From Dactylosporangium fulvum (GTDB lineage Bacteria; Actinomycetota; Actinomycetes; Mycobacteriales; Micromonosporaceae), in NCBI RefSeq assembly GCF_025137375.1, contig NZ_CP073720.1, positions 4,798,501 through 4,862,500 on the forward strand: DNA of 64,000 bases, read 5' to 3'. Both the position numbers and the translations under genes were made by a program. Below are positions 17,867 to 26,020 of the stretch, one piece after another. The notes under the pieces are model-generated. The model made no database searches and was not told the DNA's origin. It saw only the letters and a program-made list of their open reading frames with translations. Numbering within the stretch: position 1 is the stretch's first letter; each line of letters starts with the position of its first letter.

Positions 17867-17925
17867 ACAGAGACCGAAGACGGCGTTGCATTGGGTCAGC
17901 GCTACGGACGAGCAGAGGGAGCACG

Positions 17926-18507
17926 GTGTCCGAACCGCTGCCAGGACCGGCTCTCGTCATCACCCCGCACGGGATGACGGGCCGCACCGGTCGCTACGAG
18001 AAGAAGCTGTCCGACCTCGACGGGCTGTTCGCCGACGCCGAGGCGTACGCCGCACGCCTGGCACTGGAGCCCGACCGGGTGATCTACCACGTCGACGAGT
18101 TCCGCCCCTCAGGCGCGAACGGCGACCTCATCACCGGCATCTCCACGCTGTCGCCCGGCCGGGTCGGAGCCGAGTTCCACATGACCCGCGGCCACATCCA
18201 CGCCCGGCAGGACCGCGCCGAGATCTACCACTGCCTGTCCGGCCACGGCCTGATGCTCATGGAGACCCTCGACGGCCGGACCGTGGTGACCGAGCTGCGC
18301 CCCGGCGTCGTCGCGTACGTGCCGCCGGTGCACATCCACCGCAGCGTCAACATCGGCGACAGCGACCTCGTCACCCTGTTCTGCTACCCCGCCGACGCCG
18401 GCCAGGACTACGGCATCATCGCCCGGTCGGGCGGCATGCGGCACCGCGCCGTCGCCGACGCCATGGCCTGGCGGCTGGAGGAGAACCCCACCTATGTCCC
18501 CCGCTGA
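17926..18507 (+). CDS. Cupin-type glucose-6-phosphate isomerase
   Basis: The 193-residue metal-dependent isomerase interconverts an aldose-6-phosphate and a ketose-6-phosphate. It is unrelated to the classical PGI. The cupin metal motif is visible as FHMTRGHIHARQDRAEIYH (two His plus Glu), and the third His lies in VPPVHIHRSVN. Such cupin enzymes are best known from archaea and some bacteria. GTG 17926 follows AGAGGGAGC; an upstream ATG at 17722 would translate the operator region, so I rejected it. It is the first gene of the right operon and overlaps deoC by 14 bases. Confidence 0.85.
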   Translation: MSEPLPGPALVITPHGMTGRTGRYEKKLSDLDGLFADAEAYAARLALEPDRVIYHVDEFRPSGANGDLITGISTLSPGRVGAEFHMTRGHIHARQDRAEIYHCLSGHGLMLMETLDGRTVVTELRPGVVAYVPPVHIHRSVNIGDSDLVTLFCYPADAGQDYGIIARSGGMRHRAVADAMAWRLEENPTYVPR

Positions 18508-19186
18508 ACTGACCGGGCACGCCCTGGCCCGGATGATCGACATCAGCGCCGTGCAGGCCCAGCACGGGCGCACGGACGTCGAGGAGCTGGCCCGCCACGC
18601 CCTGGAGGGCGACTTCGTCGCGGCGCACGTGCTGCCGTCCTGGCTGCCGGTACTGCGCCCGCTGCTCGCCGGCTCCACCACGAACGCCGGCTCACCGGTC
18701 GGCTTCCCCTCCGGCGGCTCGGCCACCCCGGTCAAGGTCGCCGAGGCCCGCTGGCTGCTCGACGCCGGCGTGCAGGAGATGGACGTCGTGATGAACATCG
18801 GCCTGGTCCGCTCCGGCGAGCTCGCCGCCGCCACCCGCGACGTCGCCGCGGTGCTGGAAGCCGTCGCCGGCCGGGTGCCGGTCAAGGTCATCCTCGAGGT
18901 CGGCCTGCTCGACGGGGAACAGCTCCGCGCCGCCGCCCGGGCCGCCGTCGACGCCGGCGCCGCCTCGCTGAAGACCGGCACCGGTTGGCAGGGCATCCCC
19001 ACCACCGCCGAACACGTCCGGGTGATCCGCGAGATCGCCGGGGCGGACCGCGAGATCAAGGCCTCCGGCGGCATCCGGTCGCTGGCGCAGATCCGGGAGC
19101 TGCTCGACGCCGGCGCCACCCGGTTCGGCATCAACACCGCCCACGCCGTCCGCCTGGTCGCCGAGGCCGGGGAGGACCGGGCATGA
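18494..19186 (+). CDS. deoC: Deoxyribose-phosphate aldolase family protein
   Basis: This class I aldolase of 230 residues classically cleaves 2-deoxyribose 5-phosphate to glyceraldehyde 3-phosphate and acetaldehyde. Seen are AGSPVGFPSGGS, the Asp of MDVVMNIG, the Lys of PVKVILEVG, the Schiff-base Lys in SLKTGTGW and the phosphate loop KASGGIRS. The usual FVKTSTG is here SLKTGTGW, which may mark a different substrate. It overlaps the isomerase upstream by 14 bases and the next gene by ATGA. In this operon a role in sugar breakdown other than nucleoside salvage is plausible. Confidence 0.88.
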   Translation: MSPAELTGHALARMIDISAVQAQHGRTDVEELARHALEGDFVAAHVLPSWLPVLRPLLAGSTTNAGSPVGFPSGGSATPVKVAEARWLLDAGVQEMDVVMNIGLVRSGELAAATRDVAAVLEAVAGRVPVKVILEVGLLDGEQLRAAARAAVDAGAASLKTGTGWQGIPTTAEHVRVIREIAGADREIKASGGIRSLAQIRELLDAGATRFGINTAHAVRLVAEAGEDRA

Positions 19187-20121
19187 CCCCCGAGACGCTG
19201 CGCCCGGCCGCGCGGCCCACCCTGTACTTCGTCGGCGTCACCACCGGCTCGTCCGCGATCCACCGCGTCTTCGCCGCCTGGCGGCCGCTGCTCGGTCTCG
19301 ACGACGTCGACCTGGTCGGCGTCGACATCCCGGTCGGGGCCCACCCGGACGCCTACCGCCGCGTCGTCGAGCACCTCCGCGACGACCCGTTGTCACGCGG
19401 CGCCCTCGTCACGACCCACAAGCTCGACCTGTACGCGTCGTGCCACGACCTGCTGCGCGAGGTCAACGCCGACGCCGCCCGGCTGCACGAGGTCAGCGCG
19501 CTGGTGGCCCGCAACGGCTGGATCGACGGCCTGGCCCTCGACACGATCACCAGCGAGCTGTCGCTGCACGCCATCGTGCCGAAGCTGGTCGGCCGTGACG
19601 TGCTCGTCATGGGCGCCGGCGGCGCCGCCCTCGCGCTGTGCGACTACTTCGCCTACCGGGTCGGCGCCGACGCGCCGGCGCGGGTCGTCGTCACCGACGT
19701 CGACGCCGGCCGGCTCGGCGCCATCACCACCGCGACGGCACAGGGCGACCCCGGCATCGCCTGGCGGACGCACCGCGTCGAACCCGGCGACGTGCACGAC
19801 GCGCTGCTCGCCGACCTCGCCCCGGGCGCGCTGGTGGTGAACGCCACCGGCATGGGCAAGGACCGGCCCGGCTCGCCGCTGAGCGACGCCGCCGTGTTCC
19901 CGCCCGGCGGGTACGTGTGGGAGTTCAACTACCGCGGCGAGCTGGGCTTCCTGCGGCAGGCCCGGGCCCGCGCCGAGGCCGACGGGCTGACCGTCGAGGA
20001 CGGCTGGCGGTATTTCGTGCACGGCTGGACCCGGGTGATCGACGCCGTCTTCGACCTGGGCATCCCGACCGCCGGCCCGGGCTTCGACCGGCTCTACGAC
20101 GCCGCGCAGGGGGTGCGGTGA
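19183..20121 (+). CDS. Shikimate-dehydrogenase-like oxidoreductase
   Basis: The 312-residue protein resembles AroE/YdiB dehydrogenases. Its N-terminal substrate domain has ALVTTHKLDLY, where the Lys matches the AroE catalytic Lys, and GLALDTITSEL in place of the NTD-G motif. The Rossmann domain has VLVMGAGGAALALCDYF and ends with FDRLYDAAQG. The loop ALVVNATGMGKDRPGSPL is typical of the family. No other aromatic-pathway gene is near. Co-transcription with sugar enzymes suggests an NAD(P)-linked oxidation of a polyol or cyclitol. ATGA overlap with deoC; GTGA overlap with the next gene. Confidence 0.8.
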   Translation: MTPETLRPAARPTLYFVGVTTGSSAIHRVFAAWRPLLGLDDVDLVGVDIPVGAHPDAYRRVVEHLRDDPLSRGALVTTHKLDLYASCHDLLREVNADAARLHEVSALVARNGWIDGLALDTITSELSLHAIVPKLVGRDVLVMGAGGAALALCDYFAYRVGADAPARVVVTDVDAGRLGAITTATAQGDPGIAWRTHRVEPGDVHDALLADLAPGALVVNATGMGKDRPGSPLSDAAVFPPGGYVWEFNYRGELGFLRQARARAEADGLTVEDGWRYFVHGWTRVIDAVFDLGIPTAGPGFDRLYDAAQGVR

Positions 20122-20912
20122 CGGTGCTCGCGCAGTGGCTGGGCCAGGCCGGCTTCCGGCTGACGCTGGACGACGCGCACCTGCTCGTCGACCCGTACCT
20201 GTCGGACTCACTGGCCCGCAAGTACGCGGGGAAGCGCTTCCCGCACGTCCGGCTGCGCCCCGCCCCGGTGACGGTGGACGACCTGCCGCCGCTGCTCGCG
20301 GTGCTGTGCTCGCACGCGCACACCGACCACATGGACCCGGACACCCTGGCACCGCTCATGGCCGCCCAGCCGGACGTGCGGCTCGCCTGCCCCCGCGCGG
20401 TGCTCGACGAGGCGCTGCGGCGCTCCGCGGCGGACGCGGCGCGGCTCGACCCGCTCGCCGACGGCGAACGCGTCGGGTACGGGCCGTTCACGGTGACGGC
20501 GGTACCGTCCGCGCACGAGGAGCGGGTCGTGGACGGCGACGGCAACGACCGGTTCCTGGGGTACGTCATCGAGGCCGCCGGCGTCCGGATCTACCACTCC
20601 GGCGACTGCGCGCCGTGGGACGGCCTGGCCGAACGACTGCGCGGGCTCGCCGTCGACGTCGCTCTGTTGCCGGTCAACGGCCGCGACGCGGACCGGCTCG
20701 CGAACGGGGTGCCCGGCAACTTCGACTTCGCCGAGGCGGTCGAACTGTGCGCCCACGCGGGTATCGGCACGCTCGTGCCACATCATTGGGGCATGTTCGC
20801 CTTCAACACGGCCGATCCGGCCACGTTCGACCATGCCCTCGCCGCCCGCCGCGGCGTGACCGTCCGCGTGCCCGAGCACGGCGGCACCCTCGACCTGGCG
20901 GGCCGCCGATGA
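20118..20912 (+). CDS. UlaG-like metallo-beta-lactamase-fold hydrolase (candidate lactonase)
   Basis: The 264-residue protein has the metal-site motif VLCSHAHTDHMDPDT (HxHxDH). Further likely ligands are in IYHSGDCAPW and LVPHHWGMFAFNT. The last motif and the overall length fit UlaG-type L-ascorbate-6-phosphate lactonases and their relatives. It probably hydrolyses a sugar lactone or its phosphate made by an oxidation step in the same operon. The GTG start overlaps the preceding stop (GTGA); a second GTG two codons on is possible. The substrate is inferred from family and context. Confidence 0.82.
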   Translation: MTVLAQWLGQAGFRLTLDDAHLLVDPYLSDSLARKYAGKRFPHVRLRPAPVTVDDLPPLLAVLCSHAHTDHMDPDTLAPLMAAQPDVRLACPRAVLDEALRRSAADAARLDPLADGERVGYGPFTVTAVPSAHEERVVDGDGNDRFLGYVIEAAGVRIYHSGDCAPWDGLAERLRGLAVDVALLPVNGRDADRLANGVPGNFDFAEAVELCAHAGIGTLVPHHWGMFAFNTADPATFDHALAARRGVTVRVPEHGGTLDLAGRR

Positions 20913-21790
20913 GCAACGGACCTGGCAACGGACCGGTGCTGGAGCGCGTCAACCAGCGCCTGCCCGAACTGCGCCGCTCCGAGCGCAAGGTCGCCGACGT
21001 CATCCTGGCCTCTCCGCACGCCGTCGTGCAGATGACGCTCGCCGAGCTGGCCGAGGCCGCCGGCGTCAGCCAGCCGACCATCGTCCGGTTCGCCAACGCG
21101 ATCGGCTGCGACGGCTTCCACGACTTCCGGATCCAGCTGGCGCAGAGCGTCGCGCTCGGCATCCCCGCCACGCAGTCGGTCATCGAGGCCGAGGACGACA
21201 CCGCCACCACGGTCAGCAAGATCTTCGACTTCTCGATCACCTCACTCGACCACGTGCGGCGCCACCTCGACCTGTCCGCGCTCGACCGGGCCGTCGACGC
21301 CCTCGCGTCCAGCTCGCACATCGTTTTCATCGGTCTCGGCGCATCCGGCATCGTGGCGATGGACGCCGAGCAGAAGTTCCCGCTGTTCGGCGTGCCGTGC
21401 TCCGCGCCGATCGACACCCACCAGCAGTTCCTCGCCGCGTCCACCAGCACGCCCGCGACGGCGTTCGTGGCGATCTCGAACACCGGACGTACCGTTTCGA
21501 TCCTCGACACCGTCCGGGTCGCCCGGGAGCGCGGCGCGACGGTCATCGGCATCACCGGTGGCCCGTCGCCCCTCGCGGAGCTGAGCAACATCGCGCTCGT
21601 TGTGGAGTCGCTGGACAACACCGACGTCTACACGCCGACGATCTCCCGCCTCGCCCAGCTCGTCGTCGTCGACGTCCTGGCCACGAAGGTGCTGCTGCGC
21701 CGCGACGAGTCCGCGCTGCGCGACATCCGCACCATGAAGACCCGGCTGTCGCGGATGCGCTCCGGCACATCCCCCGAGGCGACGGCATGA
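20909..21790 (+). CDS. RpiR-family transcriptional regulator (HTH + SIS)
   Basis: This 293-residue regulator sits inside the operon it probably controls. The N-terminal RpiR helix-turn-helix spans about 12-90 (ELRRSERKVADVILASPHAV, AAGVSQPTIVRFANAIGC). The C-terminal SIS domain, which senses sugar phosphates, is at about 125-260. It contains IVFIGLGASGIVAMDAEQKF and FVAISNTGRTVSILDTV. An RpiR/HexR-like palindrome lies in the operon promoter at 17850-17866. Both ends overlap neighbours by ATGA, showing tight coupling with the lactonase and kinase genes. Confidence 0.92.
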   Translation: MSNGPGNGPVLERVNQRLPELRRSERKVADVILASPHAVVQMTLAELAEAAGVSQPTIVRFANAIGCDGFHDFRIQLAQSVALGIPATQSVIEAEDDTATTVSKIFDFSITSLDHVRRHLDLSALDRAVDALASSSHIVFIGLGASGIVAMDAEQKFPLFGVPCSAPIDTHQQFLAASTSTPATAFVAISNTGRTVSILDTVRVARERGATVIGITGGPSPLAELSNIALVVESLDNTDVYTPTISRLAQLVVVDVLATKVLLRRDESALRDIRTMKTRLSRMRSGTSPEATA

Positions 21791-23313
21791 CCGGCCCGAG
21801 CGAGGCGGCGCTCGCCTTCGACCTCGGCACCGGCGGATGCAAGGCCGCCCTCGTCGACCTCGACGCCCGGGTGGCCGGCACCGCGTTCGTCCCCTACCCG
21901 ACGAGCTATCCGGCCCCGGGCCGGCACGAACAGCGCCCGGCCGACTGGTGGGACGCGCTCGGACGCTCGGCCCGCGAGCTGCTGGCCGCCGACGCCGGCC
22001 GGCACCGCGTCGTCGCGGTCGGGCTGTCCGGGCACAGCCTGGCGATGGTCCCGGTCGACGCCGACGGCACGACGCTGCTGGAAACGGTGCCGATCTGGTC
22101 GGACATCCGCGGCGAGGACGCCGCCGCGGCGTACTTCGCCGGCACCGACGAGACGGCGTGGTACCGGCGCACCGGCAACGGCTTCCCGCGCGGCATGTAC
22201 ACCGTGTTCAAGGCCGCCTGGCTGCGTGCCGAGCACCCGGACGTCGCCGCGCGGACGGCACACGTGCTGGGCAGCAAGGACTGGGTCAACGCGCGCCTCA
22301 CCGGGGTCCGGCGCACCGACCCGAGCTACGCCTCGGGCAGCGGCGCCTACGACCTCGCGACCCGCCGGATGATTCCCGGCGTGTCGGCCGCGCTCCGCGT
22401 TCCCGCCGGGTGGTGGCCGCCGATCGTGCCGTCGGCCGGGGTCGTCGGCCGGGTCAGCGCCGAGGCTTCCGCCGCGACCGGGATCCCCGCGGGGACACCC
22501 GTGGTGGCCGGCGGCGTCGACAACGCGTGCATGGCCCTCGGCGCCGGCCTGGACCGCCCCGGCGAGGCGTACATCTCGCTCGGCTCGTCCAACTGGGTCA
22601 CCGTCGCCGGCGCCGAGCCGGTCCTCGACGACGTGACCCGACCGTTCGTGTTCGACCACGTCCTGCCGGGCCTGTACATCTCGGCCCTGTCCACGTTCGG
22701 CGGCGGCAGCAGCCTGACCTGGCTGGCCGGCATGCTCGGCCGCGCGGACGACCTCGACGCCCTGCTCGACGAGGCGGCCGCCGCGCCGGTCGGCGCCCGC
22801 GGCCTCACCTGCGTGCCGACCCTGGCCGGCGGCACCGTCGCCGAGGGCGGCCCTGCGGTGCGCGGCGCGCTGCTGGGGCTCGACCTCGGACACACCCACG
22901 GCGACCTGGCCCGTGCCGTGGTCGAAGGGATCGGCTTCAGCCTGGCCGACGCGGCGCACACGATGCTCGCCGCGGTACCCGCCGCGCCCGAGCTCACCGC
23001 GACCGGCGGCGGCGCCCGCGGCGGCCTCATGCTGCAGGTCCTCGCCGACCTCATCGGCCGCCCGGTCAGCCGCCCCGACGCCGCGCAGCACGGCGCCGCG
23101 CTCGGCGCGGCGGCCCTCGCGCTGCTCGGCACCGGCGCCTGGACCGGCACCGGGCCGCTGCGCGCGGCGCACCGGGCCGCGCTGCGCGCCGACCCGCGCC
23201 CCGAGCTCGCCGCCGCCTATGACCAGCCGCGTGCCCGTTTCGCCGCCGCCCGCGCGGCGACGCGTGCCCACGCGGCCCGATCGTCACCCGGCGATCACCG
23301 CACAACCCCCTAG
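21787..23313 (+). CDS. FGGY-family kinase, xylulokinase-like
   Basis: At 508 residues this is a full-length FGGY kinase. It has the phosphate loop LAFDLGTGGCKAALVDLD and a substrate-region Asp near PIWSDIRGEDA. The adenosine loop reads VVAGGVDNACMALGAG, followed by AYISLGSSNWV, and TATGGGARGGLMLQVLADL lies near the C-terminus. It is closer to xylulokinases than the other FGGY protein of this locus (9757-11067). It probably phosphorylates a ketose for the aldolase encoded next. The substrate is not identifiable. Confidence 0.88.
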   Translation: MTGPSEAALAFDLGTGGCKAALVDLDARVAGTAFVPYPTSYPAPGRHEQRPADWWDALGRSARELLAADAGRHRVVAVGLSGHSLAMVPVDADGTTLLETVPIWSDIRGEDAAAAYFAGTDETAWYRRTGNGFPRGMYTVFKAAWLRAEHPDVAARTAHVLGSKDWVNARLTGVRRTDPSYASGSGAYDLATRRMIPGVSAALRVPAGWWPPIVPSAGVVGRVSAEASAATGIPAGTPVVAGGVDNACMALGAGLDRPGEAYISLGSSNWVTVAGAEPVLDDVTRPFVFDHVLPGLYISALSTFGGGSSLTWLAGMLGRADDLDALLDEAAAAPVGARGLTCVPTLAGGTVAEGGPAVRGALLGLDLGHTHGDLARAVVEGIGFSLADAAHTMLAAVPAAPELTATGGGARGGLMLQVLADLIGRPVSRPDAAQHGAALGAAALALLGTGAWTGTGPLRAAHRAALRADPRPELAAAYDQPRARFAAARAATRAHAARSSPGDHRTTP

Positions 23314-23320
23314 GAGAACC

Positions 23321-24175
23321 ATGCCCCTCGCGGACCCCCGCCCCATCCTCGCCGCCGCCCGAACCGAGCGGCGCGGCGTCGGGGCCTTCAACACCACCCT
23401 GCTCGAACACGCCGAAGCACTCGTCGCCGGCGCCGAGGCGGCCAAAGCGCCGCTGGTGATGCAGATCAGCGAGAACGCGGTGCGCTACCACGGCGGCCTG
23501 CGCCCCCTGGCGGCGGCCGCGCTCGCCCTCGCCGAGGCGGCCGACGTGCCCGTCGTGCTGCATCTCGACCACGCCGAGGACGTCGCTCTCGTGCACGAGG
23601 CGGTGAGCCTCGGCTTCACCTCCGTGATGTTCGACGGCTCCGGGCTGCCCGACGACGAGAACCGGGCCACCACCCGCCGGGTCGTCGAGCACTGCCACGC
23701 CCACGGCGTCGCGGTCGAGGCCGAGCTGGGCGAGGTCGGCGGCAAGGACGGCGTCCACGCCCCCGGCGTGCGCACCGACCCGGAGCAGGCCCGCCGGTTC
23801 TGCGCGGACACCGGCGTCGACTCGCTCGCGGTCGCGGTCGGCACCTCGCACGCCATGGCGTCCCGCGACGCGGTCGTCGATCTGGACCTCGTCGCCGCCA
23901 TCGCCGACCGGGTGCCGGTACCCCTGGTGCTGCACGGATCCTCCGGCGTCGACGACGCGACCCTGCGCACGGTGGTGACCCGTGGCATGACGAAGGTCAA
24001 CATCGCCACCCACCTCAACAAGGTCTTCACCCAGGTGGTCCGCGAACGGCTCGGCGCCGACCCGAAGCTCATGGACGCCCGCAAGTACGTCGCGCCGGCC
24101 CGCGACGCGATGGCCGCCGAGGTCGAACGCCTCCTGCGGCTGCTCGACCCGCGCACCACGGCGGGGCAGCGATGA
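23321..24175 (+). CDS. Class II ketose-bisphosphate aldolase (FbaA/GatY type)
   Basis: The 284-residue zinc aldolase splits a ketose 1,6-bisphosphate to DHAP and an aldehyde. Metal and catalytic motifs are visible: VVLHLDHAEDVALVHEA (Asp and His), VAVEAELGEVGGKDG (Glu), LVLHGSSGVDD (His) and TKVNIATHLNK for phosphate binding. Length and motifs fit tagatose- or fructose-bisphosphate and IolJ-like aldolases equally. ATG 23321 follows an excellent TAGGAGAACC ribosome site, the strongest in the operon. The PfkB kinase of the facing operon could supply its bisphosphate substrate. Confidence 0.92.
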   Translation: MPLADPRPILAAARTERRGVGAFNTTLLEHAEALVAGAEAAKAPLVMQISENAVRYHGGLRPLAAAALALAEAADVPVVLHLDHAEDVALVHEAVSLGFTSVMFDGSGLPDDENRATTRRVVEHCHAHGVAVEAELGEVGGKDGVHAPGVRTDPEQARRFCADTGVDSLAVAVGTSHAMASRDAVVDLDLVAAIADRVPVPLVLHGSSGVDDATLRTVVTRGMTKVNIATHLNKVFTQVVRERLGADPKLMDARKYVAPARDAMAAEVERLLRLLDPRTTAGQR

Positions 24176-25113
24176 GCGCGCCCCGGGTCCTGGTCACGCC
24201 GCGATCGATGTCGGTCGCCGGGTCCGCCGCCGTGGACCGGCTCAGGGCCGCCGGCTACACCGTCGTCACGCCGGCACCGGGCCGTCAGCCGACCACCGAC
24301 GAGCTCGCCGCCGCGGTGCCCGGCGTCGTCGGCTGGGTCGCCGGGGTCGAGACCATCAACGCGGACGTGCTCGCCCGCGCCGACGCGTTGCGGGTGATCA
24401 GCCGCAACGGCGCGGGCAGCGACGCCATCGACGCCTCCGCCGCCGCGGCGGCCGGCATCCGGGTGCTGACCGCCCGCGGCGCCAACGCGCAAGGGGTCGC
24501 CGAGCTCGCCCTCGCCCTGGCACTCTTGGGCCTGCGCGGGCTCCCCGCGGCCGCTGCCGCCCTGCGTGCCGGGAATTGGCAGCGCAGCGTCGGCCGTGAG
24601 GCGACCGGACGTACCCTCGGTGTCGTCGGCTTCGGCGCCATCGGCCGGAAGCTGTCGCACCTCGCACGCGGCCTCGGCATGCGCGTCGTGGCCCACGACC
24701 CGTTTGTCACCGACGCCGGCGACGTGCCGCTGCTGCCCCTGGCGGACCTGCTCCGCACCAGCGAGGTCGTCTCGCTGCACGTGCCGCCGTCACCGCACGG
24801 CCCGCTCCTCGGCGCCGCCGAGCTCGCCCTGCTCCGCGACGACGCGGTCCTGCTCAACACGGCCCGCTCGACGCTCGTCGACGAGGCCGCGCTGCTGGCC
24901 GAGCTGGAGTCGGGACGGATCGCGCTCTACACCGTCGACGCCTTCGACCGCGAGCCCCCGGAGCCATCCGCGCTGCTCACCCATCCCCGGGTCGTGCCCA
25001 CCCCGCACCTGGGCGCCGCGACGGTGGAGAGCACCCGCCGGGCCTCGGATGCCGCGGTCGAGAACCTGCTGACCGCCCTCGCGGCCGAGGCCACCGGCGG
25101 CGCCGCACGCTGA
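24172..25113 (+). CDS. D-2-hydroxyacid dehydrogenase (SerA-like)
   Basis: This NAD-dependent dehydrogenase of 313 residues oxidises or reduces a 2-hydroxy acid. The dinucleotide loop is LGVVGFGAIGRKLSHLA. Catalytic Arg lies in LLNTARSTLVDE, Glu in DAFDREPPEP and His in VPTPHLGAAT. No ACT regulatory domain is present, so it is not a typical biosynthetic SerA. It ends the right sugar operon and overlaps the aldolase gene by ATGA. A possible role is oxidation of a sugar-acid or glycerate-type intermediate. Confidence 0.9.
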   Translation: MSAPRVLVTPRSMSVAGSAAVDRLRAAGYTVVTPAPGRQPTTDELAAAVPGVVGWVAGVETINADVLARADALRVISRNGAGSDAIDASAAAAAGIRVLTARGANAQGVAELALALALLGLRGLPAAAAALRAGNWQRSVGREATGRTLGVVGFGAIGRKLSHLARGLGMRVVAHDPFVTDAGDVPLLPLADLLRTSEVVSLHVPPSPHGPLLGAAELALLRDDAVLLNTARSTLVDEAALLAELESGRIALYTVDAFDREPPEPSALLTHPRVVPTPHLGAATVESTRRASDAAVENLLTALAAEATGGAAR

Positions 25114-25153
25114 CCGCACTGCCGGTCCGGCCGGCCGAGCGCGGGCCGAGGTG

Positions 25154-25179
25154 GCGCGGGGTGGCTATCGTGCCCGCGC
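25154..25179. terminator. GC-rich hairpin between convergent units
   Basis: GCGCGGG and CCCGCGC form perfect 7-bp arms around a 12-base loop. The hairpin is 40 bp past the hydroxyacid dehydrogenase stop and 60 bp before the stop of the convergent enoyl-CoA hydratase. There is no T-run, as is common for actinobacterial terminators. Confidence 0.4.
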
Positions 25180-25240
25180 GGGCCCTGCAGGTGGGCTTAT
25201 GTGCTTGAGCGCACCGCAGCGTCGGTCGCTCGGGGACCCG

Positions 25241-26020
25241 CTAGCGGTCGCTTGGTTGATCGTGCTGGAGCGCGGCCCAGCGCGGTGCCCGCTTCTCGAC
25301 GAACGCGGCCATTCCCTCGGCGGCATCCCGGCCGGCGAGCAGGCCGGCCGTCGCCTCCCGGGCACGGGCCCGCAGCGTGGCCTGGTCGATCGCGATCGAC
25401 CGGTACATCAGATCCTTGGTGGTGCGTACGGCCTCCGGCGAGTGCTCCGCGATCCGCTCGGCAAGCGCGATCGCGGTCGCCAGTACCTCCGGCCCCGGCA
25501 CGACCCGATTGACCAGGCCCAGCTCGTACGCGCGGGCAGCGCTGAGCTTGTCGCCGGTCAGCCCGATCTCCAGCGCCACCGCCAGGGGGATCCGCAGCGG
25601 AAGCTCGGTCCCGCCCTCGGTGGCGGCGATACCCAGGGCGACCTCGGGCAGGGCGAAGTACGCGTGCTCGGCGGCCACCCGCAGGTCACAGGCCAACGCC
25701 AGTTCGAACCCGCCACCGACCGCCGGTCCGTTGATCGCGGCGAGCACCGGGAGCGGGAACCCGCCGCGCAAGAGGTGGAGCGGGCTGGTGGCGGGGTCCG
25801 GCATCCCGGCCTCCGCAACCGCCTTCAGGTCCAGACCGGCGCTGAACGCCCGCTCGCCCGTCGCGGTCAGCACGACCACGCGCACCTCCGGGTCGGCGGC
25901 CGCTGCTCGCAGGCCGCTGCTCACCTGATCGAGGGTGGCGTGGTCGAGGCTGTTGCGCCGCTGCGGCCGGTCGATGGTGAGCAGCACGACCCGGCCGCGG
26001 CGTTCCCGGTGTACCGGCAT
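25241..26020 (-). CDS. Enoyl-CoA hydratase/isomerase family protein
   Basis: The 259-residue crotonase-fold enzyme acts on acyl-CoA thioesters. The oxyanion-hole residues lie in ERAFSAGLDLKAV and GPAVGGGFELALACDL. The position of the first catalytic Glu reads IAATEGGTELPLRIP, and ALEIGLTGDKLSAARAYELGLVNRVV is the family C-terminal motif. ATG 26020 shares a base with the preceding oxidoreductase stop (TGATG), so the two are co-translated. The pair suggests breakdown of a CoA-linked or lipid-like compound. Which acyl-CoA is used is unknown. Confidence 0.9.
   Translation of the reverse strand: MPVHRERRGRVVLLTIDRPQRRNSLDHATLDQVSSGLRAAAADPEVRVVVLTATGERAFSAGLDLKAVAEAGMPDPATSPLHLLRGGFPLPVLAAINGPAVGGGFELALACDLRVAAEHAYFALPEVALGIAATEGGTELPLRIPLAVALEIGLTGDKLSAARAYELGLVNRVVPGPEVLATAIALAERIAEHSPEAVRTTKDLMYRSIAIDQATLRARAREATAGLLAGRDAAEGMAAFVEKRAPRWAALQHDQPSDR

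Larger units (their letters stand above)
17581..17925. promoter_or_regulatory. Divergent promoter region of the two sugar operons
   Basis: This 345-bp non-coding stretch separates the DeoR gene from the cupin isomerase gene and is clearly more AT-rich than its neighbours. It holds at least four inverted repeats. TGTGGG-tt-CCCACA lies next to the DeoR gene. ATTTG-c-CAAAT is at 17666-17676. Two 17-bp repeats (17799-17815 and 17850-17866) lie nearer the right operon. Both operons must be driven from here. The two repeat types suggest separate DeoR and RpiR control. Confidence 0.75.

Noticed and set aside
17722..17925. N-terminal extension of the cupin isomerase from ATG 17722
   Set aside because: It would translate the operator repeats and adds a sequence without cupin similarity; GTG 17926 has a good ribosome site.
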